A DNA stretch of 64,000 bases from Pseudomonas lini (GTDB taxonomy: Bacteria; Pseudomonadota; Gammaproteobacteria; Pseudomonadales; Pseudomonadaceae), in the NCBI RefSeq assembly GCF_001042905.1, contig NZ_JYLB01000005.1:372001-436000 (forward strand), given 5' to 3'. The translations under genes and the position numbers were made by a program. Shown in pieces: positions 7,671-16,593 of the stretch (its first letter is position 1; each line of letters starts with the position of its first letter). The notes beneath the pieces were generated by a model. That model saw only the letters and a program-made list of their open reading frames with translations. It did no database searches and was not told the origin of the DNA.

Positions 7671-9428
7671 GTGGCATTGACGATTCTTGGCCTGTCCGGC
7701 GCCCTTAGCCATGATCCTTCCGCAGCGTTGTACATCGACGGCAAGCTGGTCGCGGCGGCTGAAGAAGAGCGCTTCGTGCGCGATAAACATGCAAAGAACC
7801 GCATGCCTTACGAATCGGCGAAGTTCTGCCTCGAGCAGGCGGGCATCAAGCCGTCCGACGTTGACGTGGTGGCGATTCCGTTCGCGCCGATCAGCCTGTT
7901 CGGAAAGGCTCGCTGGCACTACGCCAAGCGTTACTGGTACGCCCCGGACCGCGCCCTCGATGCGATCCTGATGGGCAACCGTCGCTACAAGCGCTATCGC
8001 AACAAGATTGTCTGGTGCCTTGAGCAACTGGGCTTCGATCCGAAGAAAATCAAGATCGAGCCGGTCGAGCATCACCTGGCCCACGCCTCCAGCGCCTACC
8101 ACTGCTCCGGTTTCAAAGAGAAAACCGCGATTCTCGGGATCGACGGCAAGGGCGAGTACGCCACGACCTTTTTCGGCTACGGCGAAAACGGCAAGATCCA
8201 CAAGATCAAGGAATTCTTCGATCCGGACTCTCTCGGCGGCCTGTACGGTGCGATCACCGAGTTCCTCGGTTTCGAGATGCTCGACGGTGAGTTCAAGGTC
8301 ATGGGCATGGCGCCGTACGGCGACGCCAACAAATACGATTTCTCGCGTCTGGCCTCGTTCGAGAACGGCGAGCTGGTGATCAACACCGACTACGCCAACG
8401 TCATCGGCCTGCGTCGTTATAAAGAGAAGGGCAAAGGTTTCTACTTCTCGCCGAAGCTGATCGAGTGGCTGGGGCCCAAGCGCGAAGGCGACATCGCCGA
8501 CGAGCCGTACATCCACTATGCCGCGAGCATGCAAGCGCTGTTCGAAAAGATCTCGCTACAGATGATCGACCACTACCTGGGCGATGTGCTTAAGGAAACC
8601 GGCAAGCTGGCCTTCGCTGGTGGCTGTGCGTTGAACGTCAAGCTGAACCAGAAAATCATCGCTCGCGACGATGTCAAAGAACTGTTCGTGCAACCGGCGT
8701 CCGGTGATGCCGGCACCGCGGTCGGCGCGGCGGCTTACGTGTCCCATGCCCGTGGCGTACCGGTCGAGAAGATGGAACACGTCTACCTCGGCCCGTCGTA
8801 CAGCAACGAAGACGTGATTGCCGCGTGCTCCCGTCATCCGAGCAAGCCAACTTGGCGCAAGCTCGAGAACATGCCGGAAAACATCGCCAAGATCATGGTC
8901 GATGGCAATCCGGTGGCCTGGTTCCAGGGGCGCATGGAGTTTGGTCCGCGCGCCTTGGGCGGTCGTTCGATCATCGGTTGCCCGAGCGCGACTGGCGTGG
9001 CTGACCGCATCAACCATCAGATCAAGTTCCGCGAGCGCTGGAGGCCTTTCTGCCCGTCGATGCTCGACACCGTTGCGCCACAGATGATCAAGATCGATCA
9101 CCCGGCGCCATTCATGACCTTTACCTTCGAAGTGGCTGAAGAGTGGAAGACCCGCGTGCCGGAAGTCGTCCACGAAGATGGCACGTCCCGGGCCCAGGTG
9201 TTGAAGCGCGAATACAACCCGCGCTACTACGACATGATGAAGGCGCTGGAAGTGTTGACCGGTAACGGCGTGTCGCTGAACACCTCGCTGAACCGTCGTG
9301 GCGAACCGATGATCTGCTCACCGACCGACGCCTTGAATATGTTCTTCGGTTCCGACCTGCAGTACCTGATCATGGAAGACATTCTGGTGGTCAAAGAAGG
9401 CGCGGACGCTTATGACACGCTCGGCTGA
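7671..9428 (+). CDS. wapO: NodU/HypF-type carbamoyltransferase for LPS core
   Basis: Transfers a carbamoyl group from carbamoyl phosphate. In P. aeruginosa the syntenic gene (wapO, PA5005) makes the 7-O-carbamoyl group on core heptose II. The 585-residue product has the family's N-terminal start ILGLSGALSHDPSAAL, AAAEEERFVRDKHAKN, the metal-binding EHHLAH motif (His134, His135, His138), and the C-terminal domain signature EFGPRALGGRSI from residue 423. It starts with GTG at 7671. The last 17 bases overlap the next gene, indicating one transcript. Enzyme class is certain; LPS role follows from location. Confidence 0.92.
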   Translation: MALTILGLSGALSHDPSAALYIDGKLVAAAEEERFVRDKHAKNRMPYESAKFCLEQAGIKPSDVDVVAIPFAPISLFGKARWHYAKRYWYAPDRALDAILMGNRRYKRYRNKIVWCLEQLGFDPKKIKIEPVEHHLAHASSAYHCSGFKEKTAILGIDGKGEYATTFFGYGENGKIHKIKEFFDPDSLGGLYGAITEFLGFEMLDGEFKVMGMAPYGDANKYDFSRLASFENGELVINTDYANVIGLRRYKEKGKGFYFSPKLIEWLGPKREGDIADEPYIHYAASMQALFEKISLQMIDHYLGDVLKETGKLAFAGGCALNVKLNQKIIARDDVKELFVQPASGDAGTAVGAAAYVSHARGVPVEKMEHVYLGPSYSNEDVIAACSRHPSKPTWRKLENMPENIAKIMVDGNPVAWFQGRMEFGPRALGGRSIIGCPSATGVADRINHQIKFRERWRPFCPSMLDTVAPQMIKIDHPAPFMTFTFEVAEEWKTRVPEVVHEDGTSRAQVLKREYNPRYYDMMKALEVLTGNGVSLNTSLNRRGEPMICSPTDALNMFFGSDLQYLIMEDILVVKEGADAYDTLG

Positions 9429-10542
9429 GCGCCATGTGCTGCAGTTCTGCCACGGCTATGACGGGCCGTTTCTGGACTGCGCCCGGCAGTACGCCAGCCT
9501 GTTCGCGGGGACCGGTTATCGAGTGACCACGGTGTTTCTGACCGGGGCTGCCGATGCCGAAGTCGCCGCGAGCTGCGCTTCCGATGAAGTGTTGTTCATG
9601 GAATACAGCTCCAAGGCCATTCGTGGCCTGAAGCTGGGCGCCATCGGCGATTTGCGCAAGATCGCCGCCTCGCGCAATTTCAGTTTCTGCATTGCTCACC
9701 GTTTCAAACCGATCTACATCGCCTTGCTCGGCACTTCGTTGCCGGTCATTGGCGTGCATCACGCGTTTGGCGATTACCAGCGCGGCACCCGCAAACTGTT
9801 CGCGAATATTTTCCGCAAGCGCCTGAGCCTGCTCGGGGTCTCCGATGCGGTGCGTGACGACATGCGCCGTTGTTTGCCGAAATGGCCGGTCGAGCGGATT
9901 CAGACGCTGTATAACCGTATCGATGTGCAGGCGTTGCAGTCCAGTCAGGTATCGGTTCGTGAGGCCCGGGAAACTCTCGGTCTGTCGATGGATGCCTGGA
10001 TTGTCGGCAACGTCGGGCGCCTGCATCCGGACAAGGATCAGGCTACGCTGCTGCACGGTTTTGCCGCGGCATTGCCGAGGTTACCGGCCAACAGTCAGTT
10101 GGTGATCCTTGGTAGCGGTCGGCTGGAACAGGACCTCAAGGCTTTGGCGCGCGAGCTGGGTATCGGCGATCGAGTGCTGTTCCTCGGCCAGGTGCCCGAT
10201 GCTCGTCGTTACTTCTGTGCTTTCGATGTGTTTGCCCTAAGCTCCGATCACGAGCCATTCGGCATGGTGTTGCTGGAGGCCATGGCCGCCGGTGTGCCGT
10301 TGCTCGCGACCGCGTGCGGCGGGGCCAGGGAAGTGGTCGAAGGCGTCGGCATTCTGTTTCCGTTGGGCGATGCCGAGCGTTTGGCTCAAGGGCTGCAGCA
10401 TCTGGCCGCGATGGACGAGCAGCAGCGTCGCCAATGTGCCGAGCTGATGTTTGACCGCTTGCGTGAGCGCTTCTCCGATCGCGCGGTACGCGATGCTTTC
10501 TGGCATTTGCCGCATGTCACCGAACTGGCACCGAGGGGCTGA
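9412..10542 (+). CDS. wapH: GT4-family LPS core glycosyltransferase (wapH-like)
   Basis: A 376-residue cytoplasmic GT-B glycosyltransferase. The C-terminal donor-binding domain shows NVGRLHPDKDQATLL, LVILGSGRLEQDL, and EPFGMVLLEAMAAG, with the EX7E pair at Glu281 and Glu289. The ATG lies within the end of the carbamoyltransferase gene. In P. aeruginosa the gene in this position (PA5004, wapH) adds a glucose to the outer core, so the same kind of role is inferred here. The stop overlaps the mig-14 start by one base. Confidence 0.87.
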   Translation: MTRSAERHVLQFCHGYDGPFLDCARQYASLFAGTGYRVTTVFLTGAADAEVAASCASDEVLFMEYSSKAIRGLKLGAIGDLRKIAASRNFSFCIAHRFKPIYIALLGTSLPVIGVHHAFGDYQRGTRKLFANIFRKRLSLLGVSDAVRDDMRRCLPKWPVERIQTLYNRIDVQALQSSQVSVREARETLGLSMDAWIVGNVGRLHPDKDQATLLHGFAAALPRLPANSQLVILGSGRLEQDLKALARELGIGDRVLFLGQVPDARRYFCAFDVFALSSDHEPFGMVLLEAMAAGVPLLATACGGAREVVEGVGILFPLGDAERLAQGLQHLAAMDEQQRRQCAELMFDRLRERFSDRAVRDAFWHLPHVTELAPRG

Positions 10543-11438
10543 TGCTCAACCGATTTCAAGGCTGGCGCGAACGTGGCTGGGCGCAGGTCGACGCATCGAC
10601 TTATGCACAAGCCTGGCAACGTTTTGGCGGCAGTGTCGCGACTCATCCTCTGGTGGTCGAGCGTCTGGCACAGTTGGCTGACATTCCGGTGCGCTATCTG
10701 GCTTGGGAACATAACGGCGAAGTGAAAGCCGCCATCCCGACCTGGGGTCGCGACCTGGCGCTGTCCAAGGACGTGCTCAAGCGCAGCGGTAAAAAGGGCC
10801 TGTTCGACCTCGGCAATGCTGAATTGATCCTGCCGGCTGCCGCGGATGCCCAGGCACCGTTGCGTCATCGCGGGCGTTATCTGTCGGCGCTGAGCGAAGG
10901 CCGTTTTACCGGCATCAAGCTGCAGACCGAACAACTGGCCATGGCGAGGACACCTGAAGAGCTGTCGAAGAAGTTTCGCTACAACCAGCGTCGCGAATTG
11001 CGTCTTCTGGAAGAGGCAGGTGGTGTAGCGCGGCCGGTTACCGAGTTTTCCAGCAGCGAACTGGCGGCTATCTATTGCGACCTGTTCCAGCGTCGCTGGG
11101 GTTTCCCGGCCACCGGTGCCGAGCGTATGGGCGAGGTGATCGAGCTGTTGCGCGAGTTGCTCATAGGCTCGGTGATTTTCCTCAACGACGCACCGATTGC
11201 GATTCAACTGGTGTACCGCGTCGAGGCGCCGGAGTGGATCAGCGTCGAGTATGTCAACGGCGGTGTCGATCCCGAGACCCGCGAATTCAGCCCCGGCAGC
11301 GTACTGAGTTTTCTCAACACCCAAAGCGCCTGGGAACATGCACGCGCGCTGAATAAACCCCTGCGGTTTTCCTTTGGTCGGACCGACCGTGAGTACAAGG
11401 ACCGCTGGTGCAATTCTGTGCCGGTCTTCACGGTATGA
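10542..11438 (+). CDS. mig-14: Mig-14 family protein
   Basis: A 298-residue protein of the Mig-14 family, an inner-membrane-associated FemAB/GNAT-like fold linked in Salmonella and P. aeruginosa to resistance against cationic antimicrobial peptides. Family-like segments include PVRYLAWEHNGEVKAAIPTW, KKFRYNQRRELRLLEEAGG, and a C-terminal FSFGRTDREYKDRW. No signal peptide is seen. It overlaps its neighbours at both ends (TGATG type junctions), and its place in the LPS operon matches PA5003. The biochemical reaction is unproven; an acyl- or aminoacyl-transfer role on the envelope is only an inference from the fold. Confidence 0.85.
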   Translation: MLNRFQGWRERGWAQVDASTYAQAWQRFGGSVATHPLVVERLAQLADIPVRYLAWEHNGEVKAAIPTWGRDLALSKDVLKRSGKKGLFDLGNAELILPAAADAQAPLRHRGRYLSALSEGRFTGIKLQTEQLAMARTPEELSKKFRYNQRRELRLLEEAGGVARPVTEFSSSELAAIYCDLFQRRWGFPATGAERMGEVIELLRELLIGSVIFLNDAPIAIQLVYRVEAPEWISVEYVNGGVDPETREFSPGSVLSFLNTQSAWEHARALNKPLRFSFGRTDREYKDRWCNSVPVFTV

Positions 11439-12877
11439 GCCAACCCATGAGCCGCAAACAGCAACTGCTCAAGCGCCATCGGCGCAACAAACGCATAGGC
11501 CTGCTGATTGCGCTGATGCTGTTGATCGCTATTGGCGTGCTGGTTGCCTGGTGGCTGCCGCTGGTGCTTGCGGTGCTGGGCTGGGTTGCCCATGAGGCGT
11601 GGTTCGCCGACCATCTGTTTTATTCGCCAAAAGACGATTATCAATACAACTTCCCGCCGTACACCCCGCAGCCCAAGATTTATCTGGATGGTGAGCGGCT
11701 GCGTCTGGATGAGGGCGTCATGCTGGTCGATGACGCTACGCTGGTGCTGGCGTTGCGGGTAAAAAGCACGTGGCTGGGGCGCTTTATCGATCCCGTGGTC
11801 GAGTTGTCGGGTGGCGATAATCCCGACCGACAAACCTTTGAGCGCGGTGTAAATGGCCTGCGTTACCTGAACCTCACGGGTCAGGCGCAGGTGCTGTCGC
11901 GAGGTGAGCTGCGATTGCGCGGGCGTTTCTGCCGATTGCTCGGCGAGCCCGTGCTCTGGGCGCTCGAGCATCCGGACTACCGCCGTCAGCGGGTGATGGT
12001 GATCGCACCCCACGCCGACGATGCCGAGCTGGCCGCATTCGGGTTGTACAGCGGCGCGAGTGAGAGCTGGATTGTTACCTTGACCGCCGGTGAAATCGAG
12101 GCCGGGCACTATCGACAGATGGGGCTCGATGGCGTCGAAGCATCCCGGTTGAAAGGCTCGTTGCGTGCCTGGGACAGTATCAGCGTGCCGTTGTGGGGAG
12201 GGGTGCCTCAGGAGCGCTGTATTCAACTGGGTTACTTCTGCCTGCAATTGCCGGCCATGCAGAGCGTGCCGGCCGAGGCCGTAGCGTCCCGTGAGGCACA
12301 GCTTGGCGATACCCGATATTTCCGACGGTTCAATCCGTTTGCCCTGGGCAGTGACGTTGATGGCCTGCCGTCCTGGAACAATCTGCTGGCAGATCTGCGC
12401 GAGTTGATCGAACGTATCGAGCCTCAGGTCATTGTCTTGCCGCATCCGCGCTTCGACCCTCATCCAGACCATCTATGCTCGCAGCAGGCAGTGATGCAGG
12501 CACTGAGCGGCACAACCTGGCAACCCGACACTTTGTTGCATTACGCCAATCATTTGCACGACAACGATCGCTGGCCAATGGGCGACGCTGGCACAGGGGT
12601 GGCACTGCCGCCACAGATGGAGATGCATGAACCATTGCGTCCCTGGACGCTTTGTCTGTCGACCGAAAATCAGTGGCACAAGGCAATGTCGTTGGGCATG
12701 ATGCACGACCTTCAGCCCCGGCTTCCCTTCAAGCGTTTGCTTCGCCGGGCGCTGCAGCGTTGCCTGGTGGCTCGGCGCTGGCCGGCATTCGGTGAGAACG
12801 AATTTTTCCGTAAAACGGTGCGACGTCACGAGTTGTTCTGGGTCCAAGAGCTGTCTGGAAAGAGAGAGACCAATTGA
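11435..12877 (+). CDS. dnpA: PIG-L family de-N-acetylase (dnpA-like)
   Basis: A predicted 480-residue zinc-dependent deacetylase. After a short basic N terminus there is one membrane segment (roughly residues 19-45), then a PIG-L domain with APHADDAELAAFGLY (His193, Asp195, Asp196) and a second metal/catalytic motif HPRFDPHPDHL. The ATG at 11435 overlaps the mig-14 stop; an ATG four codons later is possible. The syntenic P. aeruginosa gene (PA5002, dnpA) was reported to affect fluoroquinolone tolerance. It probably removes an N-acetyl group from a core sugar, which is inferred from the operon. Confidence 0.85.
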   Translation: MSQPMSRKQQLLKRHRRNKRIGLLIALMLLIAIGVLVAWWLPLVLAVLGWVAHEAWFADHLFYSPKDDYQYNFPPYTPQPKIYLDGERLRLDEGVMLVDDATLVLALRVKSTWLGRFIDPVVELSGGDNPDRQTFERGVNGLRYLNLTGQAQVLSRGELRLRGRFCRLLGEPVLWALEHPDYRRQRVMVIAPHADDAELAAFGLYSGASESWIVTLTAGEIEAGHYRQMGLDGVEASRLKGSLRAWDSISVPLWGGVPQERCIQLGYFCLQLPAMQSVPAEAVASREAQLGDTRYFRRFNPFALGSDVDGLPSWNNLLADLRELIERIEPQVIVLPHPRFDPHPDHLCSQQAVMQALSGTTWQPDTLLHYANHLHDNDRWPMGDAGTGVALPPQMEMHEPLRPWTLCLSTENQWHKAMSLGMMHDLQPRLPFKRLLRRALQRCLVARRWPAFGENEFFRKTVRRHELFWVQELSGKRETN

Positions 12878-13830
12878 AAGTTCTGTTTCTGGTGCAGAAA
12901 GAGCAACGAGCGATCCTCGATCGCCTGTATGACGGTATCGCCGAGCAATGCGATTGCGACAAGCGTGAATTGACCAGTGCGGAGCAGGACGACTTGCGTG
13001 GGTATTTTCGCAAGCACGTCGATGTGACCCTCTATGACCGGATCGTATTGTTCCTGCGCTTCAAAAAAGAGATCAGACAGGTGAGGTTCATACAGACCCT
13101 GCCCAATCTGGTTATTCTCGAACACGACGCGTATCAGAACTACATCCCGTGCAAATACACCGGCAAGTTCAGCGCCCATTACCGCAAGCTGCCCTGGGCA
13201 CGTGTGATCAGTTCGGGTTTCATGGTCAGCGAGCGCTTGCGTGATGAAGGTTTTGACGCGCATTTCGTGCCCAAGGGCTACGACCAGGCGCTGTTGCAGA
13301 ACCGCCAGCGCGAACGGGATATCGAGCTGGGCTTCGTCGGCAGCCTCAACAGTGTGGCGTATGCCGGTCGCAAGGCCATGCTCGAGTCGGTGGCCGAGGT
13401 CGAAAACCTGTTGATCACGCGCACCAAGTCGGGTGAGGAATACTGCGAGACGTTGAGCCGGATCCGTTATTTCGTGAGTGCCGATGTCGGCATGGGCGAA
13501 TACATGATCAAGAATTTCGAGGCCATGGCCTGTGGTTGCGTGCTGTTTGCTTACGATCAAGGGGAAGCAGAGAATCGCGCGCTGGGCTTTGTCGACATGC
13601 AAAATATTGTGCTCTATCGAACGCGCGATGAACTCAAAGAGAAACTCGCCGTGTTGCGCGCGTCCCCGCAGCTGACCGAGGCCATTTCGTTGGCCGGGCA
13701 GGCTCTGGTTGAGCAGCGCTACACCTTCCGGGCGGTGGGGCATGCAATTGTCGATGCCATGCGGGCGCCGCTGCGCAAGCATGTCCCGCTGAGCTGGAAA
13801 GAAAAACTACGCTTGTCGCTGGGGCTGTAA
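12874..13830 (+). CDS. Glycosyltransferase, ssg-like
   Basis: A 318-residue protein with the CgeB-like/GT1 C-terminal pattern: ELGFVGSLNSVAYAGRKAML, then YMIKNFEAMACGCVLFAYDQGE, where the acidic residue and glycines bind the sugar nucleotide. It starts from TTG at 12874, inside the stop of the deacetylase gene and after a purine-rich AGAGAGAG ribosome site. Position matches PA5001 (ssg), needed for normal core/O-antigen and surface properties in P. aeruginosa. Cytoplasmic; the sugar added is unknown. Confidence 0.82.
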   Translation: MKVLFLVQKEQRAILDRLYDGIAEQCDCDKRELTSAEQDDLRGYFRKHVDVTLYDRIVLFLRFKKEIRQVRFIQTLPNLVILEHDAYQNYIPCKYTGKFSAHYRKLPWARVISSGFMVSERLRDEGFDAHFVPKGYDQALLQNRQRERDIELGFVGSLNSVAYAGRKAMLESVAEVENLLITRTKSGEEYCETLSRIRYFVSADVGMGEYMIKNFEAMACGCVLFAYDQGEAENRALGFVDMQNIVLYRTRDELKEKLAVLRASPQLTEAISLAGQALVEQRYTFRAVGHAIVDAMRAPLRKHVPLSWKEKLRLSLGL

Positions 13831-13869
13831 AGCCGGGCGATTAAACAATCAATGGTGCGGTGCATATAA

Positions 13870-14637
13870 ATGCTGTTCAGTGAGACTAGCGACATTTCGA
13901 TCGTCATCACCAGTTGCGGTCGCTTCGATTTGTTGAAGCGGACTCTGGAGACACTTGACCGGTTCAACACGGCCCCCATTCATAAAGTGTTCATTACCGA
14001 GGACTCCGGCGACAGTGCCGTAGAGGCCTGTATTCCGGAACACTGGAGGGCGCACACCCAGTTCTTCATCAACAATCCGCGTCTGGGTCAGTTGCGATCC
14101 ATCGATGCCGCCTACGCTCAGGTGCAGACGTCGTGGATTTTCCATTGCGAAGACGACTGGGATTTCTATCGCGAAGGGTTTATCGAAGAATCCCAACGCC
14201 TGTTGGAAGAAGATCCACAGGCGCTTCAGGTGTGGTTGCGCAGCTTCAATCATGACCTGATGGTTCACAGTCCTTATGTGTTCCTGGGCGAACGAAAAGT
14301 CAGCCATGGCATTCCTTTCTACGTGCTGGGCTCGCACAAAGCCGACTGGCAGGGTTTTTCCTTTAACCCGGGGCTACGCCGTCGCGCGGATTACCTGTTG
14401 CATGCACCGTATTCCGGGTTCTCCGGAGAGAAAGACCTGTCGCGCCTGTATGCCGGGGCAAACCGCTACGCGTTGATTCTGGAAAACGACGCGGTATTGC
14501 ATACCGGTTTCGGTGAGCATGTGGTGGTTCCACAGGAGCGTGTGAACAAGTTGAAGCGCAAGCGTCTCGATCGGCTCAAGCTGATAGCGGTCCTTATTAT
14601 CGGCTTGGCAACGGGTTGGGTGCTTCATGGAATCTAG
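13870..14637 (+). CDS. GT2-like glycosyltransferase with C-terminal anchor (wapR position)
   Basis: A 255-residue protein with a GT-A start DISIVITSCGRFDLLKRTLE, the DXD-like HCEDDWDFYREGF near residue 97, and a C-terminal hydrophobic helix (LKLIAVLIIGLATGWVLHGI, the last 20 residues) that would anchor it to the inner membrane. The position, between the ssg-like gene and the ligase, is that of wapR (PA5000), the rhamnosyltransferase that prepares the core for O-antigen ligation. Sequence similarity to WapR cannot be judged by eye, so the symbol is left blank. It overlaps the next start by 11 bases. Confidence 0.78.
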   Translation: MLFSETSDISIVITSCGRFDLLKRTLETLDRFNTAPIHKVFITEDSGDSAVEACIPEHWRAHTQFFINNPRLGQLRSIDAAYAQVQTSWIFHCEDDWDFYREGFIEESQRLLEEDPQALQVWLRSFNHDLMVHSPYVFLGERKVSHGIPFYVLGSHKADWQGFSFNPGLRRRADYLLHAPYSGFSGEKDLSRLYAGANRYALILENDAVLHTGFGEHVVVPQERVNKLKRKRLDRLKLIAVLIIGLATGWVLHGI

Positions 14638-15793
14638 CGGCATGAAACCCGGAAAGATCACCATTGCGTCGTATTTTGGAGCGGCACTCTGTCTGTTTCT
14701 TCTGAGTTTTGTGGTCGGTTGGTCGTCCAAGTGGACCAACAATCTGTTTTACGGCCTGATGGTATTGCCAGGCCTGGTCCTCCTGATCAAGCAACGAGGC
14801 TCTGGCCTGTTCAAGCAGCCGTTGGTGTGGGTCTGGACGGCGTTCATTCTGTGGTTTCTGGTGCCTGCGACGATTGCCGGGCAGTTTCAGTTCTTCAAAC
14901 ACGTCTTCTATGTCTGGATGTTCGTGATGGTGATCGGTGCGTTCACCGATCCACAGTTTTTCCGCAGCCCTGTGTTTGTTCGCGGGCAATTCTGGATTCT
15001 GGCGTTGTACATTTTTGGCTGCGCACTCTACAGCTGGGTATCGGGTGAATACGCTGTCGGTAGCCGGGTGGCACTGCTTCCGGCACGCTTGCAGAATGTT
15101 ATCTACGCCAGCATCTGGCTGCTTTGTGCGTTGGCGTTGGCGTTGCCAATCTGGATTAGGGAGCGAAAGTTGATCGAAGGGGCGGTGGCCGTCGTCTTCT
15201 CGATATTTGCGGTGGTCTTCATACTCCAGGCGCGCACAGCGTTGGTGGGGGTTGTATTCCTGTTGGGCGTCTGGTTGCTTTACGGCCTTTACCACAAGCC
15301 GCGGTTGGTGGGGAGTGTCGTGGCGCTGGGGGTTGTGGTCCTGGGCCTGCTGGTTCTGATGGTGCACAACGAAGCGTGGTATCAGTCGCTCTGGGCTCGA
15401 GGCGATTCTTACCGTATCGAAATCTTTAACATCATGGTTGGCGAGTGGCGGAACTGCGGCTGGATGTTGGGCTGTGGCATCAACTTCCACACCTCCCAGC
15501 TGATTGACGGCTGGATGCCGATTCAGCATCCGCACAACATTTATGTGGCGCTTGGGCTGTACAGTGGCGCGGTGGCGCTGGCGTTGTTTGTCGTGTTGAT
15601 GGCGAGCACTATTTGGCAGGCCTGGCGTCTGCGCGATGTGTGGGGCGTCTACCTGGCGTGTGCCCTGGTGATGCTGAACTTCGATGGCAGCCTGTTGATC
15701 GGTAACCCGGACGAGTTATGGCCGCTGGTCCTGTTGCCTGCAGCGATGATCCTCGGGCGAGCGCTGCAAGCGCAGCGCCAGGCGCTGGCGTAA
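14627..15793 (+). CDS. waaL: O-antigen ligase-like membrane protein (waaL position)
   Basis: A 388-residue polytopic inner-membrane protein with about ten hydrophobic stretches, starting near residue 12 and ending near residue 380. The Wzy_C/WaaL signature is visible as a periplasmic-loop QHPHNIYVALGLYSG, containing the conserved histidines of ligases, preceded by GCGINFH. It would transfer undecaprenyl-linked O-antigen to finished core-lipid A. ATG 14627 overlaps the preceding gene; a second ATG at 14642 is possible. Gene order (PA4999) supports WaaL, although Wzy polymerases share the same fold. Confidence 0.8.
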   Translation: MESSGMKPGKITIASYFGAALCLFLLSFVVGWSSKWTNNLFYGLMVLPGLVLLIKQRGSGLFKQPLVWVWTAFILWFLVPATIAGQFQFFKHVFYVWMFVMVIGAFTDPQFFRSPVFVRGQFWILALYIFGCALYSWVSGEYAVGSRVALLPARLQNVIYASIWLLCALALALPIWIRERKLIEGAVAVVFSIFAVVFILQARTALVGVVFLLGVWLLYGLYHKPRLVGSVVALGVVVLGLLVLMVHNEAWYQSLWARGDSYRIEIFNIMVGEWRNCGWMLGCGINFHTSQLIDGWMPIQHPHNIYVALGLYSGAVALALFVVLMASTIWQAWRLRDVWGVYLACALVMLNFDGSLLIGNPDELWPLVLLPAAMILGRALQAQRQALA

Positions 15794-15835
15794 TACCTGA
15801 CCTCCGTCCCCGCTCCGGGGGCGAAGGTGTCTGGA

Positions 15836-16477
15836 TCATTTTTGCAAGGCGATGCTCAGTTCCTCCGGGGAGCAGATGCTCTGGGTCTGACCATAATTGT
15901 CTATGAAGACTTCGCCGCGACCGTCGAGCAACCATTGGCGGTCTTGCGGGTAGCGCACCATATGCTTGAAGTTGCGCAGCCGCAGGGTCTTGCGCAGCGG
16001 ACGGCGATAAACCCGCATGTCGGCAATGTCGATCAGCCCCAGCTGATGCTCAGGTGTGAGCACGATATTGCCAAGGTGTGCGGAGCGGAAGTAGATCCCG
16101 CGCTCATGCAAAGTGGCCATGAACGCCCCCAGCTGACCGCGCAATGGATCGGCATCGTCTTGGATATCCAGAAGTTGGCGCAGAGTCTGGCCCGGTAACG
16201 GGTCGTAATGCACGGCATCGCGCTCGATGCTCGGGATGCGATAAACCTGGCGAATCGACGGACAGGGAATCTGCCGTTCACGCAACGCATCGCAATTGTC
16301 GGCAAAGCGTTTGGCGTATGGATACCAGGCAGCCGATGTCAGCAGGCGCTTGCGGCGAAACAGCTTGAGGATTGAGCCGTCCGTCAATCGCAGAACCTTG
16401 TCCCCCGAACCATCCGCTTCAAGGACTTGTGCTCCCTCGCGCAGGGCGAGATATCGGGTATGGTCAAGCGCTTGCAT
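15836..16477 (-). CDS. Kinase-like LPS-locus protein with altered catalytic loop (PA4998-like)
   Basis: A 213-residue kinase-fold protein read towards waaL. The ATG at 16477 (MQALDHTRYLAL) is favoured; a longer reading to 16522 lacks support. A Lys-containing strand (GSILKLFRRKRLL) and LGLIDIADMRVYRR fit ATP- and metal-binding elements, but the catalytic loop reads GIYFRSAHLGNIVL: where kinases have HxD, this has a serine two residues before the His of SAHLGN. It may be a pseudokinase or a divergent transferase. A similar gene (PA4998) sits at this site in P. aeruginosa. It is divergent from msbA with about 116 bases between. Confidence 0.78.
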   Translation of the reverse strand: MQALDHTRYLALREGAQVLEADGSGDKVLRLTDGSILKLFRRKRLLTSAAWYPYAKRFADNCDALRERQIPCPSIRQVYRIPSIERDAVHYDPLPGQTLRQLLDIQDDADPLRGQLGAFMATLHERGIYFRSAHLGNIVLTPEHQLGLIDIADMRVYRRPLRKTLRLRNFKHMVRYPQDRQWLLDGRGEVFIDNYGQTQSICSPEELSIALQK

Positions 16478-16593
16478 CAATACTCCAGTGGTCGACGCTG
16501 TGAGGCATGGATAGCCGGCCATGTTACCGCAGCTCAGTGACTAAAATGGCCTGTGTTACACTTGCGGGCTCTTTTCTCATACAACGGGTTCTC

